From Chlamydia sp. 04-14 (GTDB lineage: Bacteria > Chlamydiota > Chlamydiia > Chlamydiales > Chlamydiaceae): 64,000 nt of DNA. The stretch spans positions 18,687 to 82,686 of the forward strand of contig NZ_JAPYKW010000004.1 in NCBI RefSeq assembly GCF_036632095.1, in the 5' to 3' direction. Positions 50,293 through 60,740 of this stretch are shown here, one piece after another (the stretch's first letter is position 1; each line of letters begins with the position of its first letter). The notes beneath the pieces are model-generated. The model did no database searches. It worked only from the letters and a program-made list of their open reading frames with translations, and was not told where the DNA came from. A program made the translations under genes and the position numbers.

Positions 50293-50779
50293 AGAATTCT
50301 TAAATCTAATTTAGGGGGACGAGTGTCGTAGGAGAATTAACTGACATATTTTTATAGCTATAGCTTAGGGGATTTGGGAGTATAACCTTTTTCAAGTTGC
50401 TTGCCTCCTAAGGCACGCTAGTTGCCCTTCTCCAATACTGTTTATATATTGGAGACTGAAAAACTCCCTAGCGTTTAAGTGTAATAACGGAAGACACCTA
50501 TACACTAGTATTTTCAATGTGTCCATAAGAACACGTACGTAGTTTCTTTTTTCTCACCAAGATATTCGCGTTATACATTGTGCTCTGTATTTTCAAACGC
50601 GAGATTTTGATTTAATCTTTATCAAGTTTCCTTGATTAAGATAGTAAGGTGAGTGTAGCTGAAGATAAATTTTTTATTCGATGAGTATTTTTAAAGACGA
50701 ACTTTTCATCCCGAATTAAAAATCACTCCCGGATGCTTAAAAACGAGTTTTATAAATTCGTCATGAGAAATTTTGTGGG
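50293..50779. other. 487-base gap rich in inverted repeats
   Basis: No coding frame with a ribosome site is seen between recD and the DMT transporter gene. Three structured stretches occur: a branched element at 50376-50473, a hairpin ATCTTTATCAAG/CTTGATTAAGAT at 50615-50642 with loop TTTC (GAAA on the minus strand, one mismatch), and a nested pair GACGAA/TTCGTC with CATCC/GGATG at 50696-50762. These could belong to a non-coding RNA or to the recD leader on the minus strand. I find no convincing promoter. Confidence 0.45.
50376..50473. other. Branched, switch-like RNA structure candidate
   Basis: Nested complementary blocks: GGGAGT (50376-50381) with ACTCCC (50463-50468); TTTTTCA (50388-50394) with TGAAAAA (50457-50463); inside, two hairpins TGCCT-CCTA-AGGCA (50402-50415) and the 9-bp TCTCCAATA/TATTGGAGA (50429-50455). 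CGCTAG (50416-50421) can pair with CTAGCG (50468-50473), competing with the outer stem. Both strands can fold. The minus strand would place it about 84 bases before recD. Confidence 0.45.
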
Positions 50780-51799
50780 CTAATCTGCAGAGGGGAGAAT
50801 CTTGGATTCCTCTGGTTCCTTTTGATTTGCCTTTCTCCCGAAGAGAATTAAGCAAATGAGACTGCCTCCTAACATTAGGAAAATCCCAATACCCTCTTGT
50901 ATGGTGGGCAGAGTCTTTTCATAAAGATAGGATAAAATCAAACCAAAAATAGGCTCAAAGATTAACATAGATCCTAAAAGAGCAGGAGATAGATGCAAGC
51001 TAGCCTTATTCCACGAGGTGATGGCTCGTGATGAGGAGAATATTCCCATAGCTGAGCATAGAAGAATAAAGAGTAACCGTTCTGATGTTGGCGTGTGTGC
51101 TATAAAATTATGAGCAATATGCGTGATGCCCAGACAATCAAAGATAATAATCAAAGGGAGGCAAATAGCCAGTGAGGCTACCCCCAACATCCCACACCAT
51201 AAATCTGGAGAAATATTAGGATTTTTTAACAAAAAGTCGTAGTTACAGATAATATAAGCAACCCAAATGCCTGTAGATATGATGACACAAGAAAGTCCTA
51301 TAAAATACTGTAGAGGGTTTACTGCTGTTGTTGAATGAAATTCCGAGAGATTTGTTAACACAACTCCTAAGAAAATCACACAGCTGATCGCAGAAAGTAG
51401 GGTATAGGAAAGCTCTTTTTTCTTTACATTTGAATGAAAGAGAACAGCTATGGGAGCTAATCCAGCGATAATAATCGTTATAGCGGCCCCTACGTAACGA
51501 ATTGCCAGAGCAATGCCAAAATAGTAGACCATATTTACAAGAAAGGCCCAGAGGAAGCTTTGACCCCAAACATGCAAAGAGATGTTTTTAAAGATATTTT
51601 GTCTTTTCCATAGGATAGGGAAAAGAGAAAAAATCCCAAAAATGGTATAACGAGTTAAGACAATATCAAGTTCTTGAAAAGATTCTAACAAATTAGGAAT
51701 GACGAAGACTATCCCCCAATAGAGACAGGCCAATAGGCTATGAAATAGTCCTACAGGGACGCTACGGGATTGTTTTGTTTGAGAATCGTTAACAAACAT
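50780..51799 (-). CDS. DMT-superfamily (EamA) transporter
   Basis: Integral membrane protein of 339 aa with about ten hydrophobic helices arranged as two EamA repeats, starting with LFHSLLACLYWGIVF near residue 20 and, in the second half, ALLGSMLIFEPIFGLILSYL near 275. This family exports or imports metabolites such as amino acids; chlamydial members include a reported S-adenosylmethionine transporter in another gene, so the substrate here should be left open. It corresponds in position to the ytfF-like gene of C. trachomatis. C-terminus is polar (KANQKEPEESK). Confidence 0.85.
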   Translation of the reverse strand: MFVNDSQTKQSRSVPVGLFHSLLACLYWGIVFVIPNLLESFQELDIVLTRYTIFGIFSLFPILWKRQNIFKNISLHVWGQSFLWAFLVNMVYYFGIALAIRYVGAAITIIIAGLAPIAVLFHSNVKKKELSYTLLSAISCVIFLGVVLTNLSEFHSTTAVNPLQYFIGLSCVIISTGIWVAYIICNYDFLLKNPNISPDLWCGMLGVASLAICLPLIIIFDCLGITHIAHNFIAHTPTSERLLFILLCSAMGIFSSSRAITSWNKASLHLSPALLGSMLIFEPIFGLILSYLYEKTLPTIQEGIGIFLMLGGSLICLILFGRKANQKEPEESKILPSAD

Positions 51800-51936
51800 A
51801 TCTGCCTTTGAAAGAATTAAATGGTTTTATAGGCAATAAAAGAGATATTTTACCATAAACAACATTTTTAATGGATTGAACACTTTATAATACTTGGGTG
51901 ATTCTAATCCAAGTATTAATCCTCGGTTTATTTTCT

Positions 51937-52710
51937 ATGAGAACCAAAGTACTTGTTTACTCTGACGAAGGCGTTTCCCCTTATTATTTGCGTCATTTGA
52001 TCCGCTGGTTGAAAAATAGTCTTCCCTCTGAGGAAAACCTAGAGATCTGTCGTGTGGACGGGAATTTCCTTCTTTACGATCCTTTATGGGAATTCACGGC
52101 GCGTCTACTGATTATGCCTGGAGGTGCCGATCGTCCCTATCATAGAGTCTTACAAGGTTTAGGCACTGCAAGAATAGATAATTATATTCGTGAAGGTGGG
52201 AATTATCTAGGTATTTGCGCTGGAGCTTATTTTGCGTGTAAAAGCTTAAGTTTTAATGAGCCCGATGGCTCTCTTTATGTTGCCGATCGGGCGTTGGGTT
52301 TTTTCCCTGGCCGTGCTGTAGGTCCTGCTTACGGTACGTTATTCTCTTATACAAGCCCGATAGGTGTACGTGCTGCGCCGCTGTTTTTTTCTAATTTAAA
52401 TGCACGTGGTTGGGCTTTATTTAACGGTGGTCCGTATTTTGAATGTGCTGATACCTGTGCAGAGATTTGTGTAGAAGCGCGTTATGAGGATCTTCCTGAT
52501 CAGCCTGCCGCGATTATTTCTCGACGCTTGGAGAAAGGTTTGGTTATTCTTTCTGGATTGCATATAGAGTATCTTCCTGAGCGTTGTCAGATGACAGAGG
52601 ACAATGTTGTTAAAGCTCGAGAAATTTTAACAAATACCATAGTTTTGGATCAGTATCGCGCATCTCTTTTATCACGTTTACTTCATACAACTACGTCTAT
52701 AATTACATAA
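51937..52710 (+). CDS. BPL_N-domain amidotransferase-like protein
   Basis: Protein of 257 aa from ATG 51937; an upstream in-frame GTG (51898) would add 13 hydrophobic residues and is less likely. The fold resembles class I glutamine amidotransferases: [13 protein letters not shown] near residue 58, nucleophile-elbow GICAGAYFA with C94, and GLHIEYLPE near 228 providing His and Glu. This BPL_N domain is found fused to biotin-protein ligase in fungi; here the ligase half is missing, so the name biotin ligase used in older annotations is misleading. The reaction is unknown. Confidence 0.8.
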   Translation: MRTKVLVYSDEGVSPYYLRHLIRWLKNSLPSEENLEICRVDGNFLLYDPLWEFTARLLIMPGGADRPYHRVLQGLGTARIDNYIREGGNYLGICAGAYFACKSLSFNEPDGSLYVADRALGFFPGRAVGPAYGTLFSYTSPIGVRAAPLFFSNLNARGWALFNGGPYFECADTCAEICVEARYEDLPDQPAAIISRRLEKGLVILSGLHIEYLPERCQMTEDNVVKAREILTNTIVLDQYRASLLSRLLHTTTSIIT

Positions 52711-52711
52711 T

Positions 52712-54370
52712 TTAATCGGCGTTATCTCGGGATCGTTTAAGATTTGTTTGTCTAGACAGATGACTGAGATTTAAAATTTCATCTTCAGTTAAGTTAGCAA
52801 TAACTAGATTTTCTGTTTCCACAAAACGGGCTTGATTTAGATTTCGCATGGAATCTTCATGATTTCCTTGAGGATGGGAAATAAGTCCGTATGGAGAACA
52901 TTCTCTTGGGAATGATGTCGTATCTTTCTCTACAAATATCTTCCAATAATCTTCTGGGGATAAAATATAAACGGACGTTTGGCTTGCATCTGTTGGAATA
53001 TCTTCTTGAGATCTCTCCTCAACTAAGAAAGTTTGAATTTCATCAAATTGAGGTGTGGAGATTGCCTCCCTCGATGCTGTGTGTCGATGATTTGCAGGTG
53101 TTTTTGCTCGCAGTTGGCTATAGGGAGATTGCTGTAGAAATAATGAGGGGCTCGTATTGCGATTGCGAATTGCTGATGCGGGGGTTGTCCTTGCGGATCC
53201 GGGAGATTGCGTATCTTTGGGTATTAATGTTCGTAGCCGATTATAGGGAGATTCATAAGCAGTTGCTATAGGCGCCGATGGTTGGGGTGCATATTTTGTG
53301 TTAGGCGCTAGCTGCTGTATCGGAGTTGATGCCGGTAATTGCTGAGAATCAACTGTATTTCTACGTAAATTTGGTATTCCCGGTGTTTGCGTGAAGCGCA
53401 TTTGTTCAATAGCACAAAATAGCGCGATAATTTCTATTTGACGTACTCTGATATCAGGACATCCTGATTTAAGTAGTTCTAGGTTAATAATTTTTTCTTT
53501 GGAAACGCTAGAATTTAATCCTACGTAATACTTAGTGAAGAAACTTTTGAAAATTTTATAAAGGGTTTCATCGATATCTTCTTTACTTTCTATAACGGTA
53601 TTTTCGTTGGGTATTAAAGAATCTCGAAGGATAGGAAGTACGTAACTTACGTCTCCCAATTTCGTTCTTACAACTTGGCTTTCTATATTTTGGGATAAAT
53701 CCTTTTGAAGCACCTGATGTATGTAGCAGCGTTTTGATTGTTCATTGATAACAGGTTCTGCTTCAAGTTCTGTGAAATCACGAGATGTAAGGATGATATT
53801 AAATCCTATGTGATTTCTAGATAGAGTTACCTCCTCACCATCTATTTGGCAAGTTTTCCATGAAGCAAGGATGCTTTGTAATAAAAATTGTGAATCTTTT
53901 AGAAAGATCTCTACCCAAGCATCCTTATCAGGGAAGAAATCCTCTTGATTGACGTGCAGGAGGTTTTCTATTGTTGCTTGCCCAGATGCTGAAGATATCT
54001 TTTGTTTTAATTCTCTAAAAATAGCTTCAGGAAGTTGTGGAAGAGCTGGAATTTTTGTGGATACTATCGGTGTGGACTGTAGGTGAGGCGGATATTTTAT
54101 TGCCTTTTGCTTCTTATCGTGAATGTGAAAAACAATTTGTAAAAAACAGAGAATCACGAGGACCCCTGTGATTAATGCAGTTATGACAATAAGTATTTCT
54201 GGTGAACATGCTAGGCTCAAACAGGTGGCCACAACTGCTGTAGCTAAAATAGCAGATACACTGATAAAGACCCCTAGAGCAGAAGAGGAAATAGATCGAT
54301 TACAACAAAGAGGGAAATTAGCTTGAGTCTGATTTTTTGTGATTGTTTCTTGTGAGACAGGTTTGGTCAT
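52712..54370 (-). CDS. Large candidate inclusion-membrane (Inc-like) protein
   Basis: Protein of 552 aa with a bilobed hydrophobic domain near the N-terminus: two helices at about 29-54 and 58-83 with the tight loop SPE between, preceded by 28 polar residues. This is the standard Inc topology. The remainder is cytosolic in type, with a low-complexity Pro/Ser/Thr/Asn-rich stretch at about 345-440 and a C-terminus ending in LKRSRDNAD. No enzyme motif is seen. If secreted, the long C-terminal part would face the host cytosol. Convergent with the BPL_N gene and next to tRNA-Asn. Confidence 0.65.
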   Translation of the reverse strand: MTKPVSQETITKNQTQANFPLCCNRSISSSALGVFISVSAILATAVVATCLSLACSPEILIVITALITGVLVILCFLQIVFHIHDKKQKAIKYPPHLQSTPIVSTKIPALPQLPEAIFRELKQKISSASGQATIENLLHVNQEDFFPDKDAWVEIFLKDSQFLLQSILASWKTCQIDGEEVTLSRNHIGFNIILTSRDFTELEAEPVINEQSKRCYIHQVLQKDLSQNIESQVVRTKLGDVSYVLPILRDSLIPNENTVIESKEDIDETLYKIFKSFFTKYYVGLNSSVSKEKIINLELLKSGCPDIRVRQIEIIALFCAIEQMRFTQTPGIPNLRRNTVDSQQLPASTPIQQLAPNTKYAPQPSAPIATAYESPYNRLRTLIPKDTQSPGSARTTPASAIRNRNTSPSLFLQQSPYSQLRAKTPANHRHTASREAISTPQFDEIQTFLVEERSQEDIPTDASQTSVYILSPEDYWKIFVEKDTTSFPRECSPYGLISHPQGNHEDSMRNLNQARFVETENLVIANLTEDEILNLSHLSRQTNLKRSRDNAD

Positions 54371-54413
54371 AGATTATATTGTCCTCTACGCCATGAGAAC
54401 CTAGTAAAGAGAA

Positions 54414-54485
54414 CTCCGGAGGATGGGTTCGAACCAACGACCAATGGATTAACAGTCCACTGCTCTACCGCTGAGCTACTCCGGA
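54414..54485 (-). tRNA. tRNA-Asn (GTT)
   Basis: A 72-base cloverleaf on the minus strand: acceptor TCCGGAG pairs with CTCCGGA, D-arm GCTCAGCGGTAGAGC, anticodon loop CTGTTAA with anticodon GTT, and T-arm GTTCGAAC-type loop. G is the discriminator; CCA is not encoded. Confidence 0.97.
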
Positions 54486-54629
54486 ATATCCAAAGAAGAC
54501 AATTCTAAGTGAAATAGCAAAAAAGTCAATAGGTTTTCTGTATAAATATCTTCTTAAGTCGAAGCTATCATTAACATGAAGTGAAAAGATATAATAGGAA
54601 AAGGCTAAGAATTTTATCCTTTATTCTTT

Positions 54630-55433
54630 TTAATGAAAGAAGAGTTCTCTAACAAATCCTACGATTTCATCTGTGGACTTTTTTGGGGTGACTGTAGTTT
54701 CTGGCTCTTCATTCTCTATCAAAATAGGGTATGCAGAACTGAAATAAGTGTGGGATTGTTTAGATAGCGCTTTAACAATATCTCCAGGAATATTTACATG
54801 ATACAAACTTTCCTCTACTGCTAGGTAAAGAATAGATGTAAGCGCCGTAGCAAGGTTAGGTAGGGAAGTTTGTTTGCTTATGTTGCTATGATATTCCAAG
54901 GATGGCACAGCAAGATAAGGGATTTCTTTATTATTCGATTTTATTCCATGAATACGAGTGTTCACAAATAGACAACGTTTAATTAATACGGGAACGTCGT
55001 CCAATCTTGACGAAAAAGATTGTGATGAAGAAGAGCCTAGAGTCTCTAGATTTTGTGGAGTGAAATTTTTCCATAGCAACGACCAATTCGTTTTCGATGA
55101 TTGATTGTCGTAAGGGAGTATAGTGAAGTTCGCTCCATGCACAAGAAAATCAGAAATCTCTATTTTCTTAGATAGAAGCATAGAAATAAGAGAAAAACGC
55201 AAGTTTACATATTCTATTTCCATAGCGTAGGGAAAGCGCTCCGATGGCATGGGATTGTGAATACATAGATAACGGATTTTCATTCCTGAAGTTCTAGGAG
55301 ATACTCTTCCTACAGTTACTTGAGTGTGTAACTTCGCAGATAACCAATGCTCAACAATGCTTTCTTTGCGAATCCAAAAGTAAGCGATAATGCAAAATGC
55401 TAATAAAAATAAATTCTTTAAAAGTTTAAACAT
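54630..55433 (-). CDS. AsmA-like membrane-anchored protein
   Basis: Protein of 267 aa with an N-terminal hydrophobic helix (about 6-21, LFLLAFCIIAYFWI) and a periplasmic part. The segment TVGRVSPRTSGMKIRYLCIHNP at about 40-61 resembles the start of AsmA/TamB-type beta domains (phospholipid bridge proteins), which would fit an envelope role. The similarity is weak and short, so it may equally be a chlamydia-specific protein. No close neighbours in an operon; it lies between the groESL terminator and tRNA-Asn. Confidence 0.55.
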   Translation of the reverse strand: MFKLLKNLFLLAFCIIAYFWIRKESIVEHWLSAKLHTQVTVGRVSPRTSGMKIRYLCIHNPMPSERFPYAMEIEYVNLRFSLISMLLSKKIEISDFLVHGANFTILPYDNQSSKTNWSLLWKNFTPQNLETLGSSSSQSFSSRLDDVPVLIKRCLFVNTRIHGIKSNNKEIPYLAVPSLEYHSNISKQTSLPNLATALTSILYLAVEESLYHVNIPGDIVKALSKQSHTYFSSAYPILIENEEPETTVTPKKSTDEIVGFVRELFFH

Positions 55434-55496
55434 GCATGATGAGAATATTATTTATCTTAGTTTCTAACATAGATGAATAAAGAAATATTAGAAAAT

Positions 55497-55542
55497 AAAA
55501 AAAAGGCCTCCCTTCTTCTCAAGATAGATGAAAGGAGACCTT
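55497..55542 (-). terminator. Terminator after groEL
   Basis: Minus strand: AAGGTCTCCTTT (55542-55531) pairs with AAGGGAGGCCTT (55514-55503) using G-U wobbles, followed by a run of T down to 55497. A classic rho-independent form. Confidence 0.82.
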
Positions 55543-55576
55543 GTAATGATAGAGAAGATATTCTCTAATTTAACAA

Positions 55577-57259
<1,683 letters not shown>

Positions 57260-57568
57260 TTACTTGAGAACTGCCATAACTTCGCTTTCCTGAACAATGA
57301 CGTACTCCTCACCTTCGATGGTAAGTTCTTGTCCCGCGTATTTATCTATTAAAACAGTATCGCCCACTGCGACTTCGAAAGGTAGAGTGTTACCGTCCTT
57401 GTCTCGTTTTCCTGTGCCTAGGGCGAGTACCTCTGCTCGGTCTTGTTTTTTCTTTGCTGTATCAGGTAAAATGATACCGCCGAGAGCTGTGGAATCTTCT
57501 TCTTCCCTTTTCACTAAAATTCTATCGCCCAGGGGCTTAATCCTAAGGGCCGTTGCTTGATCTGACAT
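57260..57568 (-). CDS. groES: Co-chaperonin GroES
   Basis: 10-kDa lid of GroEL, 102 aa from ATG 57568 (MSDQATALRIKPLGDRIL) with an AAGGAG ribosome site; 31 further codons are open upstream but overlap the CIRCE region and do not match the family. The mobile-loop region (EDSTALGGIILPD near residue 23) is normal. First gene of the groESL unit under the CIRCE at 57655-57681. Confidence 0.97.
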   Translation of the reverse strand: MSDQATALRIKPLGDRILVKREEEDSTALGGIILPDTAKKKQDRAEVLALGTGKRDKDGNTLPFEVAVGDTVLIDKYAGQELTIEGEEYVIVQESEVMAVLK

Positions 57569-57654
57569 GTTATAAGCTCCTTGTGTTTTATGTTCTAAGA
57601 GACTTTGCCGTTTCTCGAAAACGATACCAGAGTCTCCCGTTTTTGGCAATGATT

Positions 57655-57681
57655 TTAGCACTTAATAATATCAAGTGCTAC
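57655..57681 (-). promoter_or_regulatory. CIRCE operator for groESL
   Basis: TTAGCACTT, a 9-base spacer, and AAGTGCTAC: the CIRCE pattern (consensus TTAGCACTC-N9-GAGTGCTAA) bound by the heat-shock repressor HrcA. It lies 87 bases before groES, between it and the pepF stop codon. Two arm positions deviate from consensus. Confidence 0.88.
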
Positions 57682-57695
57682 TTTTTTTAGTTATT

Positions 57696-59525
57696 TCAAA
57701 TTAAAGATGATAACTCTTGAATTTTTCTCTCTATAAAGGAAAAGGCCTTGTGTATTGGCTCACTTGTTGTCATATCCAATCCAGACTTCTTCAAGATTTC
57801 TAATGGGAAGTCAGAGCCTCCACTTTTTAAGAAATTCAGATACGAGTTGAGGGCGTTGTCTTCTTTGTTAAGAATTTTTTCTGCAAAGCATAGAGAAGCA
57901 ATGATGCCTGTTGCGTATTGGTATACGTAGAAATTGTAATAGAAATGAGGAATTCTTGCCCATTCTATGTTAGAAAGAGTGTCGAATGTTACGATTTCAC
58001 CATAAAAATCATTTTGTAAATTCTTATAAGCCGAGGATAGATACTCTTCGGTTAGAGGAAGACCTTGTTCTGCAGCAGAATGTACTTCGTATTCAAAAGA
58101 TGCAAACAACACCTGACGAAATAGTGTAGAAAAGATGGTGTCCAGACATCTTGTAAGAATAGTGATTTTCTCTTCTTTAGAATCGCTATTTTTAAGCATT
58201 GAGTCCATAAGAAGCATTTCATTTAGGGTAGAGGCAATCTCTGCAAGAAAAATAGGGTATTGCGCTTCGTGGAAAGATTGATTCTTTCTGCTGAAATAGG
58301 AATGCATGCTGTGACCGCCTTCATGAGCAATTACAGACACATCATATAATGTTCCGGTGTAGTTTAATAGAATATAGGGATAGCTGTCATAACATCCCGA
58401 AGAATAAGCTCCAGAGCGTTTGTTAAGGTTCTCGTATTTGTCTACCCAACCTTCTGTAGTTAATCCCCGTTTCAAAATATCAACATATTCAGTTCCAAGT
58501 GGTGATAGACTACTGTGGATAAGATCGACAGCTTCTTCGTAAGAATATTTCTTTTCCTCAGATTGACTTAGAGGAGCATATACATCATAAAAATGGAAAT
58601 CTTTTAAATTTAAAGCTTTCTGTTTTAGAGAGTAGTATTTTGTAATCAGCGAAGAATTCTTCTTCACGATTTCCATAAGATTAGTGTAGACCGTTGTCGG
58701 AATATTATTATGATACAATGCTGATTCTAGACAGGAGCCGTATTTCTTGTTTTTTGCATAGAATAGATGTGCTTGAATTTTTCCATTAAGGAGATTAGCA
58801 AAGGTATGTCGATAATTATAATATCTTTCACACTGTGCTAGGTAAGCTGTTTTTCTTAATTCTCTATCCGTAGACTGCATATATAATGATGCTAATGCAT
58901 GAGAAAGGGGATGAGAATTGCCTTTTGAATCCGTAGCTTGACCAAAGGGAATTTCTGAATCACTTAAAGAAGAAAATGCCTTACTAGCTACTTCAAAAGG
59001 AGCAAAAGCGGAAGCTAAGATTTTTTCTTCTCCAGGAGTGCCTGTATGCATAGATAGTCTAAAGATTTTCTCTAAATAGAATCTATAGGACGCTAGGGAG
59101 GGAGCCGATAAATGTTGTGCTATTATCGTCTCTGATAAACTAATTAAAGCAGGTTGTATCCAGGAGATTTCTTCAGAAAAGAGAGTATACAAATGTGTGA
59201 TCGATTTTAGATCTGCGATTCCTTCTTGGTTTGTTATGTCTTGATCATGAACTAGATGAGCGTAAACGTAGAGTTTGTCAAGCTTTCTTTCAACTGAGAA
59301 GAGTTTGGTTAATAGAGAGAGGAGAGATTCTGAATTCTCAAGTTGGTATTGCGTTGCTTGCAGTTCTGGCCAGGTAAATGAACCGTCTGTTTTCATCCCG
59401 AAAGCATCCAAATCTGCTTTCCAGTCCGCTCTATTGGGGTATAGAGGGTTTACATCCCAGCAGTCCTCGGCAGGGATTTCGTTTCTTGGACGAACTACTT
59501 GTTGTTTTTCTGTATCTACGGTCAT
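57696..59525 (-). CDS. pepF: Oligoendopeptidase F
   Basis: Zinc metallopeptidase of family M3, 609 aa, degrading short peptides. The zinc-binding HEGGH is near residue 400 (IAHEGGHSMHSYF), with a downstream glutamate (FLAEIASTLNEML) as third ligand. Length and motifs match bacterial PepF. The stop TGA lies 15 bases before the CIRCE element, so groESL is directly downstream on the same strand and could receive read-through. Confidence 0.95.
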   Translation of the reverse strand: MTVDTEKQQVVRPRNEIPAEDCWDVNPLYPNRADWKADLDAFGMKTDGSFTWPELQATQYQLENSESLLSLLTKLFSVERKLDKLYVYAHLVHDQDITNQEGIADLKSITHLYTLFSEEISWIQPALISLSETIIAQHLSAPSLASYRFYLEKIFRLSMHTGTPGEEKILASAFAPFEVASKAFSSLSDSEIPFGQATDSKGNSHPLSHALASLYMQSTDRELRKTAYLAQCERYYNYRHTFANLLNGKIQAHLFYAKNKKYGSCLESALYHNNIPTTVYTNLMEIVKKNSSLITKYYSLKQKALNLKDFHFYDVYAPLSQSEEKKYSYEEAVDLIHSSLSPLGTEYVDILKRGLTTEGWVDKYENLNKRSGAYSSGCYDSYPYILLNYTGTLYDVSVIAHEGGHSMHSYFSRKNQSFHEAQYPIFLAEIASTLNEMLLMDSMLKNSDSKEEKITILTRCLDTIFSTLFRQVLFASFEYEVHSAAEQGLPLTEEYLSSAYKNLQNDFYGEIVTFDTLSNIEWARIPHFYYNFYVYQYATGIIASLCFAEKILNKEDNALNSYLNFLKSGGSDFPLEILKKSGLDMTTSEPIHKAFSFIERKIQELSSLI

Positions 59526-59619
59526 GATAATCTATGGATTTTTAAAATAGTAAAAAAGAACTTACTATAAGGTAAGTTCTAAGAAAAAGCCAAGAACGAT
59601 CACGCACATTTTTTATATA

Positions 59620-60375
59620 TTAAAATGGATTGTCAGTATCAATAAATGTTGAGGAAACTTGTAGGTTTGTCTGAAGATAATGTGCGAGAGCTCTTGGTCC
59701 TACTTTTTCTGTCGCTGTATGACCAAAGGCTAGAAAATGTATGTGATTTTCTAGGGCCGTGGACCATGCAGGTTCATCAAAATTTCCCGTAATGAAACAA
59801 TCAATATTACAAAGAATAGCTTGAGATAGCTCTTTGTAAGCTCCACCGGAGATTAATGCTGCTGAGGAAATGGTTTGTGGGCCACCAAGCGCTTGAGCTT
59901 TTATGGGAGATTGGTAGTAATTGGATAGATTCTCTACAAAATTTTCTATAGGTATTGATGGGAAAGATCCTTGGACTCCTAGATAAGGAAGAGAACTCCC
60001 AAATGGCTGTAAGTTTGTCCATTGTAAATCTCGCGCTGCTTTCCAATTATTTCCAATAGTTGGATGCGCATCGAGGGGTAAATGATAAGCTAATAACTGT
60101 ATGTCATGCTTAATCAGGAGTTGTATACGATTATAAAGCATTCCTGTAATAGGATAGGACATCCCTTTCCAAAACAATCCGTGATGAACAATTAATATGT
60201 TAGCGCCTAATTTGATGGCTGCTTGTATTGTTGATAAATCTGCAGTTACCCCAACAGCTATTTTCTCAACATTCGTGTTGAGATTTCCTATTTGTAAACC
60301 GTTAGGTCCATAATCAGGAAATGATTCCGAAGATAGTAGATCGTTTAAATAGATAAGAAGATCGGTAACGTTCAT
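59620..60375 (-). CDS. NIF3-family metal-binding protein
   Basis: Protein of 251 aa from ATG 60375 (MNVTDLLIYL), matching the start and length of E. coli YbgI (about 247 aa). Upstream in-frame starts at 60402 and 60423 exist but add sequence without family similarity. Metal-ligand motifs: VHHGLFWKG near residue 69 and, near the end, HFLAFGHTATEKVG. NIF3 proteins bind two metals; some act as GTP cyclohydrolase-like enzymes, but most are of unknown function. The 3' end is 94 bases upstream of pepF. Confidence 0.88.
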   Translation of the reverse strand: MNVTDLLIYLNDLLSSESFPDYGPNGLQIGNLNTNVEKIAVGVTADLSTIQAAIKLGANILIVHHGLFWKGMSYPITGMLYNRIQLLIKHDIQLLAYHLPLDAHPTIGNNWKAARDLQWTNLQPFGSSLPYLGVQGSFPSIPIENFVENLSNYYQSPIKAQALGGPQTISSAALISGGAYKELSQAILCNIDCFITGNFDEPAWSTALENHIHFLAFGHTATEKVGPRALAHYLQTNLQVSSTFIDTDNPF

Positions 60376-60740
60376 AGGGGCGTAATAGTTATAAGAAGTC
60401 ATTATTAATTCACAAATGCACATTCCTGACAATCTTTACCAAGATGTAGAGATTCTACAGTTGTTTTTTTTCTTGTGAGACTAACCAGAGCCTTTATACC
60501 TTAGTGGATAAGCTTAATTTTTTTTTGCCCAGACAGCTCTCATGAATGATTCTCCAATATATTGTTTGTTAATCTCTTAGTTTATTTTTCTCTTGGAGAA
60601 TGATTCTACAACTAAAAATATAGATTCACTAATTAGTTAATTATAAATAGACTGCTTTCCCTAATATATCAGGGCTTTTTATTTTAACTTATTGCACCCC
60701 TGTCATTGGATAAGAAACTATTCTTGATAGTTGTGGGTCA
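60376..60740. other. Intergenic region with long inverted repeat
   Basis: This 365-base gap carries an inverted repeat GAATGATTCTCCAA (60544-60557) / TTGGAGAATGATTC (60593-60606), 13 of 14 pairs, spacer 35. A second hairpin AACTAT-TCTTG-ATAGTT (60716-60732) covers the ribosome-site region of the following DUF1389 gene. I see no strong promoter; there is a weak TTGCAC near 60690. Confidence 0.4.

Noticed and set aside
52891..53271. 126-codon plus-strand frame opposite the Inc-like gene
   Set aside because: Antisense to a longer gene with better start and composition; no ribosome site.
57569..57661. N-terminal extension of groES
   Set aside because: Runs into the CIRCE operator; the standard GroES start at 57568 has a good ribosome site.
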